From: Bin87 sp965220095
GTDB taxonomy: Bacteria > Chloroflexota > Dehalococcoidia > Lucifugimonadales > UBA3495
Direction: 5' to 3'
DNA: 64,000 nucleotides
Assembly (NCBI GenBank): GCA_965220095.1
Contig: OZ244805.1
Coordinates: 3,720,001 to 3,784,000 of the forward strand
This document shows, in pieces, positions 8,254 to 17,500 of the stretch. Every line of letters starts with the position of its first letter. Within the stretch, counting starts at the first letter, position 1. A program made the position numbers and the translations under genes. A model generated the notes under the pieces. The model was not told the origin of the DNA. It saw nothing but the letters and a program-made list of their open reading frames with translations, and searched no databases.

Positions 8254-10319
8254 GCGATCATGGTGGACTCGACATATTGCGCCCTGCCGGTGCGCTCACG
8301 GGCATAGAGGCCCAGTACCAGTCCAACGGCATTTACCATGGCGGTGTTGTGATCGGCGGTGCCGTCGTTCGCCCGCTTGAGCTGCGTGGCTACGGCGGCA
8401 ATGTCATCAATGGACATGGACTGATCCGGCGGTGGGAAAGCGTCCCTCCCCATCTGAGCCACGCCACCGCCGGACACGGCGCCGGCGATCGGGGCCATGG
8501 ACGGCCGGTGAGAGTAGGGCCCCGTGGAGCCATAGCCGCCAGCGTAGAGGTAAACCAGGTTGGGGTTGATCCTGGATAGCTGCTCGTAGCCGATGCCCGT
8601 GCGCTCGGGGGCGCCTGGGCGCATGCTGTGTAGCAGCAAGTCGGCCCTGGCTGCCAGCTTCCCCATGATCTCCTGACCCTCCGGAGTCTTGAGGTCCAGA
8701 CAAATGCCCTCGGATCCTGCCATGGTACGGTGTGCCGTCATGGCCATCCCCTGCCTGCCCCAATCGCCGCCGGGGGCTTCGATGCGGATTACCCTGGCGC
8801 CAAGTTCGGCTACCAGGGCGCAACCCAATGGGCCGTTGATTACCGTCGCCAGGTCCAGGAGTGTTATGCCGTCCAAAGAATGCTTCGGCATCGGGTTATT
8901 GGCCTCGTAGGAAGTACTTTTGGCATCATCCAGCACGCGGGCGAGTACCTCCGCCGTGTGCTGGCCCGGTGCCGGGACCGGCCCCGGCGTGCGGGCCGGC
9001 GTGCCCTTCATGTTTACCATGGGGCCAAGCTGTCGCGTGATGCCCACTTCCGGAACATTCACGTCCTGGACGTTGCCGTTGTGTACGATCTGGGGATGGT
9101 CCAAAGCCTGCTCTGAGGTGAAGTAGGGCTCAACAGCCACGTCGCCGGCCTCGCCAAGGAATATGGCCATCCACTCATCGAGAGTCTTCTCCTGGACTTT
9201 TTCCAGCATGATACGTTCCAGGGCCGCAACGGCTTCCGGGTCCAGGGAAGGCGCGGTCTTGAATCGGGGGTCCTCGTAGATGAAGTCCATGTCCAGCCAG
9301 TGCATCATGGACCGAAACAACCTCTCCACCACGTTCCCCAGTTGGATCCAGTGGCCGTCTTTGGTACGGGCGGGCAGATAGCCCGTGGGGTTGGGACGCC
9401 CGGTCCCCACCGATGCGCCTGGCGGGTAGTTGTCCGGTTGCTTCTCAACCATCTGGCCATGGATCCAGGAGACGTGATCGTAGGTGGTCACGGCCTTCAG
9501 CATGCTGGTTTCCACCCGCTGGCCCAGGCCGGTCTTTTCCCGCACGTAAAGGGCGGATGTGATGCCACGAATCAGCGCCGTGGCGGCGGCGTGGCAAACG
9601 CCCTGTACCACGACGTAGTTGGGGCCCTCCCTGGGATTCTGCCCGGCGAACATCATCATCCGTCCGCTCTTGGCGGCCACCACGGCGTCGTAACCCTTGT
9701 AGTTGGCGTAGGGTCCCTGGGGTCCGAAGCTGGTCAGCGTGGCATATACCAGTTCGGGATGACCCGCGCGAAGGGTGTCGTAGTCAATGCCCAGCCGTCG
9801 GGTGACCCCTGGCCGGAAGCTTTCGACGATGACGTCGGAGAGTTGCGCCAACTTCCGAGCATTATCCCGGCCGTCCTGGGTGTTCAGGTCGAGGACGACG
9901 CTTTTCTTGCCGCGATTCCATTGGATCGACCCTGGCGACCTCCTGAATTTTTCTCCACCCGGCGGCTCAACTTTGATGACCTCAGCGCCGAAGTCGGACA
10001 TCACCATCGTGGCGACGCCACCGGCCCGGCCGCTGGTAAAGTCGAGGACGGTGATTCCATCAAAAACCTGTGCCATGGCGGCCCCTTCTCAGTCCAGTAG
10101 TCTATTGCCCCAAAGATGCACAGGCCAGTAGGTCAAGGCATCGAATCATTCGTACCAGTCCTGCGCGATTGGCATTATGCCCTGCGCGCAAACGGTCACC
10201 TGCTGATGGCATGTTACGGCGTTTTCCCAGCCGGCGCCATCTCCGGCTCCAGCTTCGTCCGTTGGTGGCCTGACGGTAACGGTGATCTGCCCCCAAGAAA
10301 GTGGCCCAGACCAGTCAGG

Positions 10320-10510
10320 GGCATGCGGTGATTCAGGTTTCGACATTCCTTGACGAACCTCCTGGTGGCGTAGCACCGGCCGGCGGCCACCATTATGCGC
10401 CTGGCGCCCGGCGACGCCAGCGTCTCCAACGCGGCGTCCCGTTCCCGGGAGCCATTGCCTGGAGTGAGCCCGACGTCCACCACCAAGCCTTCCCGTGGCA
10501 GAATTGCCGC
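10320..10510 (-). pseudogene. Remnant of a DDE transposase (IS5-like)
   Basis: The minus strand reads REGLVVDVGLTPGNGSRERD, then a stretch ending in YATRRFVKECRNLNH. This is recognisable as the DDE-core region of a common IS5-type transposase (family pattern: NGLVV..T.A.G.AERDAAL, then AYD...FV.ECR...). Key residues are degraded: the expected D-K/R-x-YD reads GRCYA. Both ends are missing. It is a decayed fragment only. Confidence 0.5.
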
Positions 10511-10554
10511 TCGCTGCGCGGCGAGAAACGAACCGCCAGCAGGCTGGACATCAG

Positions 10555-10740
10555 CTAGTCGTGGCGAGGATTACAGCCCAGCAGTCGCTGCGCCTTTTCC
10601 GTACTGATCACGCTGGCCGTGCCGCTCAGCCCATCCCGTATCTCCACCCGGTCGCCAAAGTTGTTTTTGACCAGGTCGATGGTGGACTCTTGGAAACGAC
10701 TGGAAGGCTGGGCGATCACGAATGCCTCATACTGTTCTTT
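10555..10740 (-). pseudogene. C-terminal remnant of an NAD-dependent epimerase/dehydratase
   Basis: The minus strand ends with STIDLVKNNFGDRVEIRDGL, then ISTEKAQRLLGCNPRHD and a stop. The KA-x-x-LLG-x-x-P-x-H ending is typical of extended SDRs (NAD-dependent epimerase/dehydratase). The Rossmann domain and the rest of the gene are absent, so only about 60 residues survive. The upstream side runs into the gamma-glutamyltranspeptidase remnant on the opposite strand. Confidence 0.55.
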
Positions 10741-10796
10741 TCAATTTACCGGCCTGAAGCCCCTGTAGATTGACACGGGCACGCCTTCGGCGGGAG

Positions 10797-11095
10797 ACCC
10801 GCGCAACGGGAGGGCGACCATCGACAGTGCCCCTCAGTCCCCCAGGAAGGCGCCGGTCCCAGTTGGCACCGCCGGAGTCAGCGGCGGTGGGACTCCGTAC
10901 TTCGCCGCAATCGACCGGGATGGCAACATCTTCTCCTGCACCCCCAGCGAGGGCACCAAAAACGGCGGGCCAATAATTCCGGGCACCGGCCTGGCGTTTT
11001 CATTCTTATACTGTGTCATTACGCGCGACCCGGAGACCAAGGTGCTACAGGGGGGCGCAGACCCGCGCTGCGAGGCCTACGCCGTAGGTTTCTAG
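10797..11095 (+). pseudogene. Gamma-glutamyltranspeptidase remnant
   Basis: The plus strand contains GGGTPYFAAIDRDGNIFSCT followed by a segment ending GGPIIPGTGLAF. It then jumps to the typical family ending GGADPRCEAYAVGF and a stop. These correspond to the start of the small-subunit core (D-x-x-GN-x-x-S-x-T...G...PGTG) and to the C-terminus of gamma-glutamyltransferases. Most of the small subunit between them is deleted. A frame change near the poly-C run at about 10840 further breaks the reading frame. It is not functional. Confidence 0.6.
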
Positions 11096-11258
11096 GCCCG
11101 GCGCAAATACTGACAATCAACCGAGGAGGTGGCCAAACCGGACACCACGATCCAACAACCCGCCGCTGCCAGTTGATTCACCCTTGTCAGACAAAGTCCT
11201 AACTTTCGCACCTCAGGAGACCATAAGCCGAACCTTCGAGTTGTTGATGGACCTCTGA

Positions 11259-12755
11259 TCAGATTGCCGGCGTTGATCGAGGCATTCGGCGCGGCGGGTT
11301 CTGTACTTCTTGCAAACTGGTCAGATCCAGGTGCGGAATGTCCACGTCGATAAACTCCGATACGCCGTTGGCCAGCTCATCGTAGCTTTCAAACCAGGCC
11401 CGTAACCGGCCACGCCATGCCTCCAGCCCACCACTGGCATGGAGCTCGAAAACCGCCTCCCGTCCGTCCAAACCGGAGGAGACTTGGTCCCAGGCAAGCT
11501 GCAGGAGCGCCGCGCGTTGCAGGGCAGTGTAGCCGCCCCCGCCAAAGGCGTCTTCCAGTTCGGCGGCCATCTCCGGGTCGGCGAAGTCGGTGTCGGCAGG
11601 GGCATTGACCAACGACGATCCGGGAAGGCCGCGCAGGATTTCAGACATGCGCTGGCGGACTCTGAGGGCGTTGAGTCCCGCCGCGGCAACGTGGAGCTGG
11701 TTGGGCAGGGCATGGCCGCTGTCCGTCGTCTCCGGCTCCAGTTCCGCCGCCGTCATGCAGGTGCGAGTGGTCTGGACGTTGACGGTCAGTTCGGCCAGCT
11801 GCTCGATGGTCTGCGGATTTTCCCTCAGGCCCATGACTTCAGCCAAGGCAAGCGCTATACCCAGCGTCAGCTCAGCCTTGGCGAGCCAACCGTAGCTGTG
11901 ATGCCAAAGCAGCCAGGAAGTCAGCGAATGGCGCCGAGGTCGGTCATTGCGCTCCCCGGTAAAAACGCGAGAGCGGGGGACGAAAACGTTCGCCAGCCAG
12001 ACCATGGAGTCCAGTTCATCGAACCGGCTGCTCAATGGCGACAGGAATGGGTTCTTATTCCTGTCGACGGGTCGGCGGGTCACCACTCGGATGCCGGGGC
12101 TGTTCACCGGCACGATGAACCACAGCATTCTCCCGCTGCCCGGTGGCAACTCATCCCTGGTGGTGATTAACAAATCTTCGGCGAACGGTGTACTGGTGTG
12201 CATCTGGATTTTTCCACTCACCACGATACCTTCAGCGGATTCGCTAACCAGGCGCAGTGCCGCGCGCTCGCTCTCATCTTGGCGAAGGCGTGTCCCAATC
12301 AAGGGACCACCTCCGGCGAAGGTCAAAAACCTGCCGCTGTCAGCCAGAGACGCCCGGTACGCCTCGGCCGCCTCAATCTCCTCCGGGGAGTTGTTCAGCC
12401 GCTTGAGAACGTTCAGCATTCCCAGGGCGATCAAGGCACCGTAGCCTGGGGTGTGGGTCATGTTGCCACCGGTCAGGAAATGCACCGCGCTGATGGCTTT
12501 CCCCAGGCTTCTCAAATCGGCGGACGTCTTCGGAGGTGTGAGCGCAAGCGGATACCGCTGGCCGTTTCCGTCAGGCACGGTCAGAAGAGTGTCCTGCCAG
12601 GCGGGGTCGAAGTGGCGGTCATACCACGCGGCGTACTCATCCACCATGACCGACGTCGCCGGGTGGGTCGTAACGTCCGCCACGGCGCCTTCCCCCACCA
12701 CCCACACGTTGCGTCCGTCGCGTAAACTCTCTTTGTACTCAGCCCCGGTCCGCAT
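11259..12755 (-). CDS. HpaB-family flavin-dependent monooxygenase (4-hydroxyphenylacetate 3-hydroxylase-like)
   Basis: A 498-residue protein beginning MRTGAEYKESLRDGRNVWV and continuing to DVTTHPA, the canonical start of the HpaB/PvcC family (acyl-CoA dehydrogenase fold). These FADH2-dependent enzymes ortho-hydroxylate phenols, for example 4-hydroxyphenylacetate to the catechol. The middle domain (GPLIGTRLRQDESERAALRL, SGKIQMHTSTPF) and the helical C-domain are all present. GGAAGG lies eight bases before the ATG. No flavin reductase (HpaC) is adjacent. The family also includes 4-hydroxybutyryl-CoA dehydratases. The N-terminus is closer to the hydroxylases, but the exact substrate is unknown. 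Confidence 0.85.
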   Translation of the reverse strand: MRTGAEYKESLRDGRNVWVVGEGAVADVTTHPATSVMVDEYAAWYDRHFDPAWQDTLLTVPDGNGQRYPLALTPPKTSADLRSLGKAISAVHFLTGGNMTHTPGYGALIALGMLNVLKRLNNSPEEIEAAEAYRASLADSGRFLTFAGGGPLIGTRLRQDESERAALRLVSESAEGIVVSGKIQMHTSTPFAEDLLITTRDELPPGSGRMLWFIVPVNSPGIRVVTRRPVDRNKNPFLSPLSSRFDELDSMVWLANVFVPRSRVFTGERNDRPRRHSLTSWLLWHHSYGWLAKAELTLGIALALAEVMGLRENPQTIEQLAELTVNVQTTRTCMTAAELEPETTDSGHALPNQLHVAAAGLNALRVRQRMSEILRGLPGSSLVNAPADTDFADPEMAAELEDAFGGGGYTALQRAALLQLAWDQVSSGLDGREAVFELHASGGLEAWRGRLRAWFESYDELANGVSEFIDVDIPHLDLTSLQEVQNPPRRMPRSTPAI

Positions 12756-13568
12756 GTTTGCACCTTCCAGAAGATAGCTGGGCCCATTCTACACTGGTAA
12801 CTTGACGCAGCATTAGTAGGGGGTCTTGAGCCCACCTTCTGGTTCACGGTCACCCTGATACCCCTCCAAGCCGAGGCGGGCCAGGTCTCGTCCTGATTCA
12901 CGTGGGCCAGGGGGCTGTCTGAGGATTAACGGTTCGGCCAGATGAGGACCGGGGTCGGCATGGTTCTTGCCATTGGGAGAATGGGCGACCTGGAGTTGGC
13001 TGCGCGACGAACGGGCGGAACAACTCGAGCAGGAAGTGGCCTGTGCAAATGAGCGACCACTCGCCTAGTACCTTCTTCAAACCCCTCAACAGTAGGATAG
13101 TTCAGGTAGGAACCTGAAAAACGCATAACGTAGGTAAATAGCGTAACGTGCATTATTCCGACCGGAAATATTACGAATACCGGACCAGAGATTTAGCGCT
13201 GAAATGGCCCGGAATCTTCGTTCCAAGCCCTGCCGGAACACTGGGATGACGTACTATCAAACACAACCTAAGTTGGCACTCCGCCCATCTTCGGCATATG
13301 TCCCAGACCCTACTGACGAGGCCTAACGCTAGAATCACCGGTGCCCATCCAGGCACCGGTGATTCTACTGGTTGCTGCGTCGAGAAAACTATCCGTGTCA
13401 TTTTTCCACACATATGTGGGTGCCGTTCATGCCATTTTGATGGGCACTCTTTGATGAGTGTAACCTACCATTGGGTAGTTGAGTTCTGATGTCGTGCCTG
13501 TACTGGCGAGAAACGAAATCTCCTTAAGGCAATTGGCCTGTGCTACTGCCGTCGCTAGTGCCACGGAA
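12756..13568. other. Long intergenic region of about 810 bp
   Basis: No gene is supported on either strand. It should contain the promoter of the leftward HpaB-type gene. A 7-bp palindrome, TTCAGGT at 13101-13107 and ACCTGAA at 13112-13118, sits about 350 bp upstream of that gene. A much stronger hairpin at 13330-13367 is listed separately. Confidence 0.5.
13330..13367. repeat. Perfect 16-bp inverted repeat (hairpin)
   Basis: The arms at 13330-13345 and 13352-13367 pair perfectly over 16 bp around a 6-base loop (CATCCA). There is no T-run on either side, so a classical intrinsic terminator is unlikely. It lies downstream of the leftward small membrane-protein gene. It might end that transcript by another route, or be a protein-binding or recombination site. 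Confidence 0.6.
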
Positions 13569-13925
13569 TTACCCGTTTTCCGCTTCCGCCGCCTTTTGCG
13601 CCCTTTGGTCGGCGACGCTCGCCGCCACCATGATGGCGATACCCGTTGCGGCCGACAACGGGGCGATAATCATCCAATAGGATGAATCCGTGGAGATGTG
13701 ACAGCCTGACGAGCATGCGGGCAGGAAGATGGCTGCCATGAAGACGATGGCCAGTAGGCCGCCGGTCGGCACGCCTGCCGCTAGGCCTATCATCAGGGCG
13801 GCCAGCTTCTGGTCACCCGTCAGGTGGGGACGTTTCAACAGGTACAGCAGCGACCCGCTTCCCGCGACCACGACGCTGATTATTGAGATGGCTGTGGAGT
13901 AGTTCGCGGGGAGTTCTTCGAGCAT
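13569..13925 (-). CDS. Small membrane protein, three predicted transmembrane segments
   Basis: A 118-residue protein from the start at MLEELPANYS. Hydrophobic segments lie at about residues 10-30, 45-75 and 85-105. The linker CSSGCH between the second and third has two close cysteines. The C-terminal tail is charged (DQRAQKAAEAENG). The family is not recognised. A start 11 codons further upstream is possible. No ribosome-binding site clearly decides between them. It stands alone, separated by long spacers on both sides. Confidence 0.55.
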   Translation of the reverse strand: MLEELPANYSTAISIISVVVAGSGSLLYLLKRPHLTGDQKLAALMIGLAAGVPTGGLLAIVFMAAIFLPACSSGCHISTDSSYWMIIAPLSAATGIAIMVAASVADQRAQKAAEAENG

Positions 13926-14358
13926 GGTGGCATCCTGACGGCGGGAGTGTTTGACCAAAGGCTGCGCCCTCAGTCGTTACTGTACAGTTCGCCTGGCCTC
14001 GCGTGCAACGCGCATTGTTGTGATGGAACGTGCACCGGTTCGCGCCAATCGCGGGTAGCTGGCTGGGTTCCCGCCTGAACGGAGTTGTCACCGTGCGCCG
14101 TTCGTTATCGACGCGTCCGCCACAACTGACGGCGTTGGCCCAGTTTTAAGCCCGGCCAATGTTGGCCGAGCTTGGTCATAAGGATGCTGAAGCTTGGCCG
14201 CTCAATGCGGAATACCACAGCTTACGGATTTCGTACTGACGCCGCCTACTTGAACAATCCTACTCAACAGGAAGTGGCGAAAGCCTCGGCACTGCTTAAT
14301 TCGGCCAACGACTGGTTCCACTGTTTCCATTGAAACATGGGTCGGCGAACGCCGAACG
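13926..14358. other. Spacer of about 430 bp
   Basis: No gene or RNA is recognised. A small palindromic cluster (GGCCAATGTTGGCC) lies near 14153-14166. Otherwise nothing can be supported. Confidence 0.4.
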
Positions 14359-14958
14359 CTAAGCCAGCTCAATCCCCAACACCCCGAAAAGTGAGGCGAA
14401 TTTGTGGCCTTTGGGAGCGCTGTCGCCCCACTCCCAGGCTCGGATGGTTCTCGAGCTGACGCTTACTCGCTCAGCCAGCTCGGATTGGCTGATGCCGAGG
14501 TGCACCCGCTGTTCCCTGACGAGCTGGCCGATGCTGAGGCTGGGATCGGGCGGTGCCGGGAATTGAACCGCTGTTGGATAATACGGTAACAGCGGCGCGG
14601 GCTCTCCCCCGTCTCCACCAACCGTTCCAAAATTTCCGGTCCGGTTTGATGATAATATCGCCGGGCCGTTATCTTCAACTGCCTCGAACAGGGTCAGGAG
14701 AGTCTGCCTTGGTCTGAGGCCGACAATCTCCCGGCATTCCACATGCACGTAGATTGCCTCCAAGATGGTCAACAGCTGGCGGTTGCGCTGGCCGGCCGTG
14801 GCGCCTCGCCACAGAGCGTTGAAACCCCGCAGCAACTTGGCCGCTTCCTGCGCATCATCCAGCTCCGGGATGTATGGGATGTATACGCTGTCCATCTCGG
14901 CTTCGGCGTTGGACTTGATCAGGTCGTAGCGCTCCCAGCAGCATGTCCGAGAAATACA
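14359..14958 (-). pseudogene. 5'-truncated serine recombinase C-terminus fused to an XRE helix-turn-helix
   Basis: The minus-strand frame is open from about 14958 and reads ERYDLIKSNAEAEMDSV, then the blocks AKLLRGFNALWRGAT, RQLLTILEAIYVHV and VGLRPRQTLLTLFEAVED. This pattern is the C-terminal part of large serine recombinases. A proline-rich linker follows. Then comes an XRE-type helix-turn-helix (LVREQRVHLGISQSELAERV, SSRTIRAWEWG) at about residues 125-170 counted from the Met at 14895. The resolvase catalytic domain and zinc ribbon are missing. The break lies next to the IS1182 remnant starting near 15000, suggesting truncation by that element. A 178-residue product from 14895 could still be made and bind DNA. 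Confidence 0.55.
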
Positions 14959-15135
14959 GTTGTTGAGACGTTATGCCTATGATGGGGGCAGTTCAGTTGT
15001 GCGGAGTCGGCGATGAACAAGACCTACCTTCCCTACGATCCCGACCAGCAGTTGCTGTTGCCTGCGGCGTTGCGGGAGTGGTTGCTTGCCGATCATCTGG
15101 CCTACTTCATCTCCGACGTGGTCGACCAACTGGAC

Positions 15136-15167
15136 CCCCGCCTTCGCGGGGGCCGGCTCTGTAGGAC
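15136..15167. repeat. 32-bp palindromic micro-insertion inside transposase gene
   Basis: The insert holds a CCCCGC..GCGGGG hairpin and is bounded by GGAC on both sides (15132-15135 and 15164-15167), like a 4-bp target duplication. Removing it restores the transposase reading across the junction. Confidence 0.7.
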
Positions 15168-15210
15168 GTCACGGCGCGTTACGAGCAGGAAAGGCGTGGC
15201 GGGCCACCAT

Positions 15211-15240
15211 ATCATCCCCGGATGTGACTCCGGGGATGAT
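15211..15240. repeat. 11-bp stem hairpin created by a second micro-insertion
   Basis: ATCATCCCCGG (15211-15221) pairs with CCGGGGATGAT (15230-15240) over an 8-base loop. The extra material is about 14 bases and shifts the transposase frame by +2. Confidence 0.65.
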
Positions 15241-16118
15241 GGTCAAGGTACTGCTCCACGGCTACTACGTGGGGGTGGCTTCGTCGCGGCGCATCGCCCA
15301 ACGGCTCCACGAGGACATCGCCTTCCGGGTGCTGGCGGCGAATAACACCCCTGATTTCCACACCATCTCCGACTTTCGCAAGGACCATCTTGAAGCGTTG
15401 ACTGCATTGTTTTTGCAGGTGTTGGCGTTGTGCCAGCGGGCGGGGTTGGTGAAGCTGGGCCACGTGGCGCTGGATGGGACCAAGGTCAGAGCCAACGCAT
15501 CCAGGCATAAGGCGATGAGTTACCGGCGCATGAAGCAAAAGGAGGCGCAGTTGGCGGCGGAGGTGGCGGAGTTGTTGCGGCGCGCCCAGGGGGTGGAAGC
15601 CGAGAGTAAAGAGCATTCCGGGGTGCCTGATGACAAAGCCCAGCGCAACTTCACCGATGCCGAGTCCGGCATCATGCCAGCGCCGAGCGGTCGGGACCTT
15701 CTGCAAGCCTGCAACTGCCAGGCGGTGGTGGACAGTTCCCACCAGGTGATCGTGGCGGCGCGGGCCACCAACCAGACTTCAGACAATCAGCAGGCCGCGG
15801 CCATGATAGCGGAAACCATCAGCAACACCGTCGTCGTGCCGAAGGAAGTGTCCGCCGACGCTGGCTACTACCGGCAAAGGCGGTGAGCGGCCTGCAAGAG
15901 ATGGGCGTGCATCCGTTCATAGCGCCGGAGCAGACGTGCCACGGTAGAGTGATGCCGCCAGCGCCCCGAGGTCGCATACCCCGTAATCTGTCCCCCAGGG
16001 ACCGGATGCCGCGCTACGCCCGGCGGATGGAGACGGTGGAGCCAGTCTTCGGCCAAATCAAGACCAAACACCTCGCCATGTATCCCGTAACTTTAGCCCC
16101 TAATCGTCAGACGGGCTG

Positions 16119-17348
16119 CTAGTTGGAGAGGCGATAGACGCCCGACTGCTGGGTGAGCAGGTATAGCTCTCCGTTGTTGTCCTGGCCGAAGGACATGATG
16201 CGAAAGCCAGTGTCGAGGAGTTGTTTGTGTTCCATCACCTCGCCGTTGACGTAGCGTAGGCCGAAGACCTTGCCGGAGCAGAAGTCGCCGTAAATGTAGG
16301 CGCCGTTCAGCCACCGGATTGTGGAACCGCGGTACACGTACCCACCGATCACCGAGCACGGTTTGCCATCTAGCGAGTATTCCCACACGGGTGGCACTGT
16401 TCCTGCACGTTCGCAGCCGTCTCTGGTACGGAAGCAATGGTTGCCCTCCAGCACGTTCCAACCGTAGTTGGCGCCCCACTCAATGAGGTCGATCTCCTCC
16501 CACTGGTTCTGCCCCACGTCGCCGGCCCATAGCTCACCGGTGTCGCGGTCAAAGCTAAACCGCCACGGGTTTCGCAGGCCATAGGCCCAAATTTCGCCGC
16601 GCCCGCCGCCGTCGGCGAAGAACGGGTTGTCAGGCGGGATTGTGTAGGGATGGTCAAACGTGGCCTGGGATACGTCGATTCGCAGAATAGACCCGAGTAG
16701 TGTTGACGTATTCTGACTGTTGCCCAGCGGGTCGCCCGCCGATCCGCCGTCGCCCAGGCCGATGTACAGGTAGCCGTCCGGCCCGAAGGCGAGCTGCCCG
16801 CCGTTGTGGTTGGCGAATGGCTGCTCAACTTCCAGGATCACCATTTCGCTGTCTGGGTCGGCGGAGGGATGGTCAGACGAAACGGTGAAACGCGAGACCA
16901 CCGAACGGCGTGGGTTGGCCGCGGTGTAGTAAAGGTACAGGTGCCGTTGGATTTTCGGGTCCAACGCCATACCCAGCAGTCCTTCTTCGGAACGGCGGCT
17001 ATTCACGCGGTCGGTGATGTCCAGGGGCACCGGGACGGCCATGTGGCCACGATTCGTCCCGTTGTATACCCAGACCCGTCCGGCCTGCTCGGATACCCAC
17101 ACCTGGCCATTGTTAGCCTGAACCAGGTTGGTGGGTGACTGAAACGACCCGGCGGTCAACACCGGTTCCAGCCGCAGGGTCGCCATCTGCGGTGCCGAAG
17201 ATGGCGACGGTGGTGTCGGGGCCGTGGTTTGCGTTGGCGCCGGGAGCGTCGGAGCCGTGAAGGTCGTTGTTTGCGTTGGCGTCGCGCGGTCGCATCCTAC
17301 TGCAAGCGCCACCAGTAAAACCAACAGAATTTTTGCTATCGCTGCCAC
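16119..17348 (-). CDS. PQQ-dependent soluble-type sugar dehydrogenase, lipoprotein
   Basis: A 409-residue six-bladed beta-propeller of the glucose/sorbosone dehydrogenase family (Asd/YliI-like), which oxidises aldoses with PQQ. A lipoprotein signal peptide ends in LVALAVGC (C19). A Thr/Pro-rich linker (about residues 22-52) then tethers the domain to the membrane surface. Family blocks present are EEGLLGMALDP, NHNGGQLAFGPDGYLYIGLGDGG, GSILRID and EIWAYGLRNPWRFSFD. The last includes the R-N-P-W-R signature. The catalytic His is in the NHNGGQ block. The 3' end just overlaps the IS1182 remnant without loss of the normal C-terminus (GVYRLSN). Confidence 0.9.
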   Translation of the reverse strand: MAAIAKILLVLLVALAVGCDRATPTQTTTFTAPTLPAPTQTTAPTPPSPSSAPQMATLRLEPVLTAGSFQSPTNLVQANNGQVWVSEQAGRVWVYNGTNRGHMAVPVPLDITDRVNSRRSEEGLLGMALDPKIQRHLYLYYTAANPRRSVVSRFTVSSDHPSADPDSEMVILEVEQPFANHNGGQLAFGPDGYLYIGLGDGGSAGDPLGNSQNTSTLLGSILRIDVSQATFDHPYTIPPDNPFFADGGGRGEIWAYGLRNPWRFSFDRDTGELWAGDVGQNQWEEIDLIEWGANYGWNVLEGNHCFRTRDGCERAGTVPPVWEYSLDGKPCSVIGGYVYRGSTIRWLNGAYIYGDFCSGKVFGLRYVNGEVMEHKQLLDTGFRIMSFGQDNNGELYLLTQQSGVYRLSN

Positions 17349-17500
17349 ATTCCCAACATACTACAACTACCCCACTCTTCGGATAGGGGCAGTCCGGCTT
17401 GACTGTTGCACCGCCCCCTTCGCAGTTAGAATGTGCGTGCCCGGCGGATGCCAAGCCTTGCGGGCCAACGGGCCCGATATTCATCATCGGAGAAGCTTTT

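Larger units (their letters stand above)
6211..10076 (-). pseudogene. Two-domain CaiB/BaiF CoA-transferase, interrupted by IS66-type element
   Basis: The 5' part (8262-10076) holds one complete CaiB domain and most of a second, starting MPKHSLDGITLLDLATV at about residue 400. The 3' part (6211-6822) holds the rest of the second domain. Removing the element (6823-8253) and one copy of the 8-bp duplication GCGATCAT leaves exactly 2427 bases, an uninterrupted 808-residue reading frame whose junction reads QYVESTMIAANAYANVDDFY. The insertion therefore disrupted an otherwise intact tandem-domain type III CoA-transferase, which would activate an organic acid by CoA transfer. With the insertion the first ORF stops just inside the element. 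A truncated 608-residue product could still contain a full first domain. It is the first gene of the CoA-transferase/thiolase/DUF35 operon. Confidence 0.9.
15013..16120 (+). pseudogene. IS1182-family transposase, broken by palindromic micro-insertions
   Basis: It starts MNKTYLPYDPDQQLLLPAAL, the usual N-terminus of IS1182 transposases. The frame is then broken by a 32-bp insertion (15136-15167) and a 14-bp insertion (15225-15238). Removing both restores the standard reading DQLD / VTARYEQERRGGPPYHP / RMMVKVLLHGYYVGVASS. The DDE region follows (LVKLGHVALDGTKVRANAS; SADAGYY). It then breaks again near 15883, lacks the segment after SPRDRM and stops soon after METVEPVFGQIK. It is non-functional. 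Its end overlaps the 3' end of the convergent sugar dehydrogenase gene. Confidence 0.85.

Noticed and set aside
13101..13118. Small palindrome TTCAGGT/ACCTGAA as an operator for the HpaB-type gene
   Set aside because: It lies about 350 bp upstream of the gene start, with no promoter elements nearby and no matching regulator gene next to it.
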